The position numbers were made by a program, and so were the translations under genes. The notes under the pieces are model-generated. The model ran no database searches and was not told where the DNA came from. It saw only the letters and a program-made list of their open reading frames with translations. A DNA stretch of 64,000 nt from DASRDB01 sp035652815. GTDB lineage: Bacteria > Chloroflexota > Ktedonobacteria > Ktedonobacterales > Ktedonobacteraceae. This document shows positions 59,637-64,000 of this stretch, one piece after another. The stretch is taken from NCBI GenBank assembly GCA_035652815.1, contig DASRDB010000011.1:372001-436000 (forward strand), in the 5' to 3' direction. Numbering within the stretch: the first letter of the stretch is position 1; each line of letters opens with the position of its first letter.

Positions 59637-60301
59637 AGATTTCCCGCGATGGTGACGATAAATTCGCCTTTGAGTTTGGATTGCTCGCGTACCCATGTGA
59701 GAAGGTTGCTAATGGTTCCGCGTTCGACGTGTTCGAACAGCTTTGTCAGGTCGTTGCTGAGCGTGGCCTCTCTATCGCCCAGGATGGCCAGCGCGTCCTC
59801 AAGGAAGGCTTCCAGGCGGTAGGGGCTTTCGTAGAAGATGAGCGTGTGGGGAGACTCTTTATCGATTTCGAGGAAGCGGCGGCGCGGCCCGGGCTTGCGG
59901 GGCGGGAAACCGCGAAAGGTGAAGGAATGGACGGGCAGGCCGGATAGCACAACGGCCATCACGAAGGCGGCGGGACCGGGAATCATGGTGACTTCGATAT
60001 TGGCCTGAATGGCGCGCCGGACCAGCGTGAAGCCGGGATCGGAGATGCCGGGCGTACCTGCGTTCGTCACTACCGCGACCGATTTTCCCTCTTTTAACAA
60101 GTATTCGATGTGCTGTCCTGCGCGCTCCTCGTTATGTTCGTGAAAAGCAATCTGCGGCTTTGATATCTCAAAGTGCTTGAGCAAGAGGCCCGTTTTGCGT
60201 GTGTCTTCGCTCGCGATATAATCAACGCTGCGCAGGGTCTCCAATGCGCGCAGCGTGATATCATTCAAATTTCCTATAGGCGTTGCAACAAGGTAGAGCA
60301 A
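59633..60301 (-). CDS. rsmI: 16S rRNA (cytidine-2'-O)-methyltransferase RsmI
   Basis: RsmI methylates the 2'-O of C1402 of 16S rRNA. The 222-residue protein has the start LYLVATPIGNLNDIT, IASEDTRKTGLLLKHF, VTNAGTPGISDPGF (SAM-binding motif) and FYESPYRL, all family hallmarks. It is shorter than E. coli RsmI because the C-terminal extension is missing. The stop codon is TAG from the CTAC/GTAG terminus of repeat A7, so the natural end may have been replaced. It starts three bases after the acyl-CoA ligase stop. Confidence 0.9.
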   Translation of the reverse strand: MLYLVATPIGNLNDITLRALETLRSVDYIASEDTRKTGLLLKHFEISKPQIAFHEHNEERAGQHIEYLLKEGKSVAVVTNAGTPGISDPGFTLVRRAIQANIEVTMIPGPAAFVMAVVLSGLPVHSFTFRGFPPRKPGPRRRFLEIDKESPHTLIFYESPYRLEAFLEDALAILGDREATLSNDLTKLFEHVERGTISNLLTWVREQSKLKGEFIVTIAGNL

Positions 60302-60304
60302 TGC

Positions 60305-61876
60305 TTAACTCCCCTTTTTAGCAGTGCTGCGCAATTGTGCCAGCCGTTCCTGCACTTCTGGCCTTTTCACTTTTAATGTATGGGTGCGTGGGAAGTCGGT
60401 ATCGGGCCAGATGGTGTAGCTGCGAATCTGCTGGTGTGGGGCGAGTTGTCGATTGACCTGCTGAATGGCCGTTTTGGCCTGCGATGGGTCGTCCATCAGC
60501 AACACCGCGTGTACGACCGGTCCTGAATCCTCTTCCATCAGCCCTACTACCACCGCGTCTTTGATGAGTGGATTGGTGAGCAGGATGTTTTCGATATCTT
60601 CGGGAAAGACGTTGAGGCCATTCGCCAGCACGATCAGGTTTTTCTTGCGTCCTTTCAAATAGAGGTTGCCGTGTTTGTCCTGCGTGCCGAGGTCGCCGGT
60701 ATGATACCAGCCATCTTGAAACGCGGCGGCTGTAGCTTCTGGACTTTGCCAGTAGCCCTTTGCCACGTTAGGCCCCTTGACAAGAAGCTCGCCATCGGGC
60801 GCGATCTTTACTTCAACGCCGGGCAGCGGTTTGCCAATGCTATCGAAGATATGCTCGTGATAGGGCGTCACCGAGACAACAGGCGAGCATTCGGTCGCGC
60901 CATAGCCCTGCATGACCCTTATGCCCATGTTCTCCCAGCGCTCAGCCAGTTTGGGCGGTAGATACGCGCCGCCACTGATGAAGAAACGAAAATGGCCGCC
61001 GAAACGCTTATGCACCTGACCAAAGAGAGGACGCCGCAGCCCAAAAGGTAGTTTCGAGGCGATGCGATGCAGCAGCTCCCATTGTTTCTCCTTTTTCTGC
61101 GCTCGCACCTGTCGCTCAATGCCGTTCATGAAAAGCTGGAGCGCCTGGGGAACAAGCACCATAACGGTGACATTCTGAGTAGCGAGCAGCTTCAAGAGTG
61201 TGTCTGGCGAAAGCGTGCGGGCATACACGATACTGGCTCCAGCGCTTAAAATCGCAATTTCGATAGTAAGTTCAAACATGTGGCTTAAGGGCAGGATCGA
61301 GAGGGCGCGATCATCCGGGCGAATATCCACCACTTTTAACGCCGCAAGCGCATTGCTGCTGATGTTTTTATGGGTCAGCATTACCCCTTTGGGCAAGCCT
61401 GTTGTACCGGAGGTGAAGACAAGCTCAGCGAGGTCATCTTCATCGGTATCTGGTACTTGTGTCGCTAAAAATGCAGCTTGCGGCAATGCATCAATATCTA
61501 TAAAAGGCAGAGTAGTTGGCGCAAGCGAATCAAATTGTTTGCGAGTGGTGATAATATATTTTGAATCGGTTATACTTATTAAGCGATTGATGAAGTCCGG
61601 CTTTGAATTGACATCGATGGGAACGACTACGCCCCCAATTTGTAGAATGCCCAGAAATGAAATCATCCAGTCGATACGGCTCGCGCTCCATAGTAGAATG
61701 CGGTCTCCTTTTTGCAAGGACTGCTCTTGTAAATATCCAGCGAAGCCACGCACCTTCTGTTGAAGCTCGCTATATGTGAGTGAAGTCATTTCACTATCAT
61801 TGCGAGGTTCGAGAAGCGCTGTTCGGGTGGAGAAGCGCTCGCATGCTGTCTGAAATAAATCGTTGATCGTTTCCAT
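60305..61876 (-). CDS. AMP-dependent acyl-CoA synthetase/ligase
   Basis: The 523-residue protein belongs to the ANL adenylating family. Motifs are LVFTSGTTGLPKGVMLTHKN (P-loop-like A3), QGYGATECSPVVS (A5), WYHTGDLG (A7) and KGRKKNLIVLANGLNVFPED (A8 region). The C-terminal Lys region is present in RTHTLKVKRPEV. It probably activates a fatty or other carboxylic acid to the acyl-CoA in the cytoplasm. It is followed three bases later by rsmI, an unusual pairing. Confidence 0.85.
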   Translation of the reverse strand: METINDLFQTACERFSTRTALLEPRNDSEMTSLTYSELQQKVRGFAGYLQEQSLQKGDRILLWSASRIDWMISFLGILQIGGVVVPIDVNSKPDFINRLISITDSKYIITTRKQFDSLAPTTLPFIDIDALPQAAFLATQVPDTDEDDLAELVFTSGTTGLPKGVMLTHKNISSNALAALKVVDIRPDDRALSILPLSHMFELTIEIAILSAGASIVYARTLSPDTLLKLLATQNVTVMVLVPQALQLFMNGIERQVRAQKKEKQWELLHRIASKLPFGLRRPLFGQVHKRFGGHFRFFISGGAYLPPKLAERWENMGIRVMQGYGATECSPVVSVTPYHEHIFDSIGKPLPGVEVKIAPDGELLVKGPNVAKGYWQSPEATAAAFQDGWYHTGDLGTQDKHGNLYLKGRKKNLIVLANGLNVFPEDIENILLTNPLIKDAVVVGLMEEDSGPVVHAVLLMDDPSQAKTAIQQVNRQLAPHQQIRSYTIWPDTDFPRTHTLKVKRPEVQERLAQLRSTAKKGS

Positions 61877-62355
61877 TTGCCCTCTCCTTCAGAGACGAAA
61901 TTTGGGCCAGTTCTATTCTGAACACTCATTATAGAAGACGAGAAGCCATTTGACCAGTGTTCAATCTGGTTAACATGCGTTAAACTTTTTAGGAAGTTAG
62001 TACTAGTTGCTTGCTTTAGTGAGATGATTTCGATTGTGTTTGCAATATATTTATTGAAAGAGAAGTATCAGGGAACAATAAATTTGCACTGATAAGCAGA
62101 TGCAAAGTTTGTTGTACCTTCCACATCTGAGTAAAAGGAGTTTTTCAAGGGGAATATTCATTTTTACATGAAAAATTGGGGGAAAATATAACTTTTTTAT
62201 GAATGTTAGTGACATGTTCATAAAATATTTTATTGATTTGTATGCATGTATATCTTTTGTTTTTTACAGATGAAGTGATTATATTTCTAGAAGAACCTTG
62301 TTGACATATTGAAAAGACTATGGTAGTATATAGTTTATAAGGGGAGGTATCACGT
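61877..62355. other. AT-rich divergent intergenic region
   Basis: No gene was recognised in this stretch between the acyl-CoA ligase and the 42-codon ORF. It is more AT-rich than its surroundings and holds a candidate promoter at 62301-62329. A frame on the minus strand (62145-62399) lacks a ribosome site and is not supported. Confidence 0.5.
62301..62329 (+). promoter_or_regulatory. Promoter candidate for the HTH-TPR regulator region
   Basis: TTGACA (62301-62306), a 17-base spacer and TAGTAT (62324-62329). The -35 is perfect and the -10 is weaker. It would transcribe the 42-codon ORF and the HTH-TPR gene. Confidence 0.45.
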
Positions 62356-62484
62356 GTGAATGTATTAAATACTGGTGAATATGGAGCATGTAGAAACAAC
62401 GGATTGTTCAGAAGAATAATCCGTTACCATGCATTTTTTCAGAAATTCTCAGTGTTTAATTCTTCCAAAGATACTCCCGAATAG
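62356..62484 (+). CDS. Candidate 42-residue peptide upstream of the HTH-TPR regulator
   Basis: GTG 62356 is preceded by GGGGAGG at seven-base spacing. The frame of 42 codons ends with TAG at 62482-62484, 32 bases before the ATG of the regulator gene. The product is basic in the middle (GLFRRIIRYH) and has no signal peptide or obvious family. An 11-base-pair hairpin (62399-62424, loop AGAA) lies within it, so it may be a leader peptide or structured leader rather than a signalling peptide. Similar small ORFs occur next to peptide-sensing HTH-TPR regulators in Firmicutes. Confidence 0.35.
   Translation: MNVLNTGEYGACRNNGLFRRIIRYHAFFQKFSVFNSSKDTPE
62399..62424 (+). promoter_or_regulatory. Leader hairpin in front of the HTH-TPR regulator
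   Basis: ACGGATTGTTC and GAATAATCCGT pair along eleven bases (one G-T) around an AGAA loop. A run of six T bases follows nine bases later (from about 62434), too far for a classic terminator, so attenuation is only a possibility. Confidence 0.4.
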
Positions 62485-62516
62485 AATCCCCCCTATTCTA
62501 GAAAGGAAACAACCGT

Positions 62517-63899
62517 ATGGCGAATACCGACACAATCAATGTTGGTCGAGCAGTCGCTGCGAGAGTGGGTGCCAATATCCGGGAGGTGCGCACCAGACTC
62601 AACCTGACACAGGCGCAGTTGGCTGCTCCAGAATTTTCTATATCCTACATCTCCGCGATCGAGCGGGGAAAAATCCGTCCCTCCCTCAAGGCATTGTCGA
62701 TACTTGCTCGAAGATTGGACGTGCCGTTAACATTTTTACTCGAAGGTTCACCTGCCGGGGCTGCTGAAGCCAGGGCAGTGGGATATTCACCCGCGGACTC
62801 GGGTCCTGACCTGCGAGTGGATGTAGAGCTGTTAGAGGCAAATGTCTTGATCCTGCAACACAGGTACGATGAAGCGAACGAGCTGCTGGCTCCCTTGCAG
62901 CCTGATCGCATTACAACCGACCAGGCGTACAAACTTTTCCTGTTGCGCGGGCAAATCCACCTGGGTTTGCACCAGTACCAGGAAGCGGTAGTCGATCTGC
63001 GTGCCGCTGTTTCTCAGGGCGAAGGTCTAAACGACGTAGAGTACACCGAGAGGGCGAGAAATCTGCTGGGTAAAGCGTATTATCAATTGTACAACTATAC
63101 GTTGGCAATGGAAAACCACCAGCGCTGCTATAGCGCTATTGTGAACCAGCAAATCTCAGATCCGATTTTTGCGCTTGACGTGTATGCTAATCTCGCGAAC
63201 GATTATTTTCGTCACGGTGAATTAGAAAAAGCTGTCGAATTCTATCATAAAGCGTTAGAAACGATGGCTGATCTACGTAGAGACAGTAAGGGCTATGCTC
63301 AGAGGTATCTTGAAATAGGGGAGCATTATAAGTCAATCGGCAAGATTTCGCTGGCCCGCGATTATGTCATGAGAAGCCTGGCTATCTATGACATGCGGGA
63401 CGAACAACGACTTGTCGGATTGACGCACCAGTGGTTGGGCAAGACCCTTGAGAAGCAGGGGAATCTTGACGAGGCCGAGCGTGAGTATCGCGAAGCGATT
63501 GCACTTGAGGAAGAACTTGAGGACGAGGTTGCAGCCTCCCAGTGCCATACCAGTCTAGCCGAACTCTTGCTGAAGCGGCAGGATACAACCGGAGCCGAAA
63601 AAGAGGCCCAGGCTGCTCTTGAGGCTGCTCAGAAGAGCAACGATGCACAGGCCCAGGGGCAGGCTCTTATCGCTCTTGCTCAAATCCGGCACGACGCGAA
63701 GGATTATGAGAATGCTGACCGCCTCTTTGAGCAGGCGCTTGAGCTGCTTGAAGGTTCCAATTCGCACGAGCTGGCAGGGCTGGCGTATTCTCGCTATGCC
63801 AATCTGCTTGAGCAGCGCGGAGAGGTACAACGCAGCCTTGCAGCCTTTAAGAAGGCGTACAAACATCAGCTTCAAGGAAATCGGGGGGAGCTAGAATAA
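62517..63899 (+). CDS. XRE-family HTH regulator with TPR repeats
   Basis: The 460-residue protein starts with an XRE helix-turn-helix (about residues 14-70: VGANIREVRTRLNLTQAQLA, ISYISAIERGKIRPSLKALS). From about residue 90 to 450 it has TPR units (for example LGLHQYQEAVVDLRAAVSQG; LEKQGNLDEAEREYREAIAL; FEQALELLEGSN). This HTH-TPR layout is that of RRNPP-like or AfsR-like regulators that respond to a peptide or protein partner. AAAGGAAAC precedes the ATG. A clear intrinsic terminator follows. Confidence 0.85.
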   Translation: MANTDTINVGRAVAARVGANIREVRTRLNLTQAQLAAPEFSISYISAIERGKIRPSLKALSILARRLDVPLTFLLEGSPAGAAEARAVGYSPADSGPDLRVDVELLEANVLILQHRYDEANELLAPLQPDRITTDQAYKLFLLRGQIHLGLHQYQEAVVDLRAAVSQGEGLNDVEYTERARNLLGKAYYQLYNYTLAMENHQRCYSAIVNQQISDPIFALDVYANLANDYFRHGELEKAVEFYHKALETMADLRRDSKGYAQRYLEIGEHYKSIGKISLARDYVMRSLAIYDMRDEQRLVGLTHQWLGKTLEKQGNLDEAEREYREAIALEEELEDEVAASQCHTSLAELLLKRQDTTGAEKEAQAALEAAQKSNDAQAQGQALIALAQIRHDAKDYENADRLFEQALELLEGSNSHELAGLAYSRYANLLEQRGEVQRSLAAFKKAYKHQLQGNRGELE

Positions 63900-63931
63900 G
63901 GAAAGAAGCTCTCTTTCCTCTGGAAAAAGGG

Positions 63932-63972
63932 AAGGCGTGAAAGGATGCAACAGTTCTTTCACGCCTTTTTTT
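63932..63972 (+). terminator. Intrinsic terminator of the HTH-TPR gene
   Basis: The stem GGCGTGAAAG/CTTTCACGCC with a 12-base loop is followed by seven T residues. It lies 34 bases after the stop codon. Confidence 0.9.
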
Positions 63973-63992
63973 CTGTGTTTTACATAAAAAAT

Positions 63993-64000
63993 GTAGGGGC
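63993..64000. repeat. Start of a further GTAG repeat at the window edge
   Basis: The last bases GTAGGGGC match the start of family E2 (GTAGGGGC) and are close to A (GTAGGGAC). The element is cut by the window end, so this is a prediction only. Confidence 0.35.

Noticed and set aside
62145..62399. 84-residue minus-strand frame upstream of the HTH-TPR gene
   Set aside because: It lies in AT-rich DNA without a ribosome site and overlaps the opposing promoter and the small ORF.
1..64000. Insertion sequence or transposase encoded in the window
   Set aside because: No DDE, HUH-Y1, tyrosine or serine recombinase motif was recognised in any well-supported frame; the dispersed repeats must be mobilised, if at all, from elsewhere.

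Overview
The window looks like chromosomal DNA of a soil-type Chloroflexota bacterium, most likely of the Ktedonobacteria. This is inferred from gene content and style: an EccC-like ATPase, kinase-kelch fusions, MerR-GAF regulators, DUF5808, many dispersed hairpin repeats and moderately high GC. No rRNA gene is present and no database was searched. No transposase, integrase, phage module or CRISPR array was found, so it reads as core and shell chromosome heavily seeded with small palindromic repeats.

Layout. 0-8.5 kb: phosphotransferase-like protein, EamA exporter, ABC half-transporter, M20 peptidase, a sigma-like protein overlapping a 33-residue membrane protein, then an AT-rich gene desert. 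8.5-13.4 kb: a MerR/GAF/degenerate-GGDEF regulator, two paralogous P-loop kinases and a Rho that lacks its N-terminal RNA-binding domain. 13.5-25 kb: ABC-2 exporter, pyrimidine-nucleoside phosphorylase, Rpn-type nuclease, Ser/Thr kinase-kelch protein, APH-type kinase, methyltransferase and HAD phosphatase. 25-30.6 kb: clpP with a CIRCE-like operator, and a replication operon (dnaB with a mini-intein, a DnaD-like protein, a DnaI-like loader) headed by a cluster of DnaA boxes. 30.9-41.5 kb: orphan EccC-like ATPase, IrrE-type peptidase, two cyclophilins, amidase and two signal peptidases. 41.8-53.6 kb: secreted LGFP protein, CBS protein, HTH regulator, glycosyltransferase plus flippase, and a degenerate GGDEF/MshEN protein overlapping an alkaline-phosphatase-fold protein that has lost one metal site. 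53.8-64 kb: ECF sigma factor, AI-2E exporter, tRNA-Gln, amino-acid permease, mdh, rsmI, acyl-CoA ligase and an HTH-TPR regulator preceded by a 42-codon ORF.

The most distinctive feature is the repeat load. Three families (A, D, E) are built from units of the form GTAG plus hairpin, arranged as inverted pairs, which is the architecture of REP/BIME elements mobilised by Y1 (RAYT) transposases. A further family (B) is the widespread element whose translation reads CHPERSEGS. The elements occupy every convergent intergenic gap longer than about 100 bp, nest inside one another at a fixed site (B inside C inside A), supply stop codons of two genes, and make up exactly 70 in-frame codons of the DnaB intein where a homing endonuclease would normally sit. 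That last point is the strongest candidate here for something undescribed.
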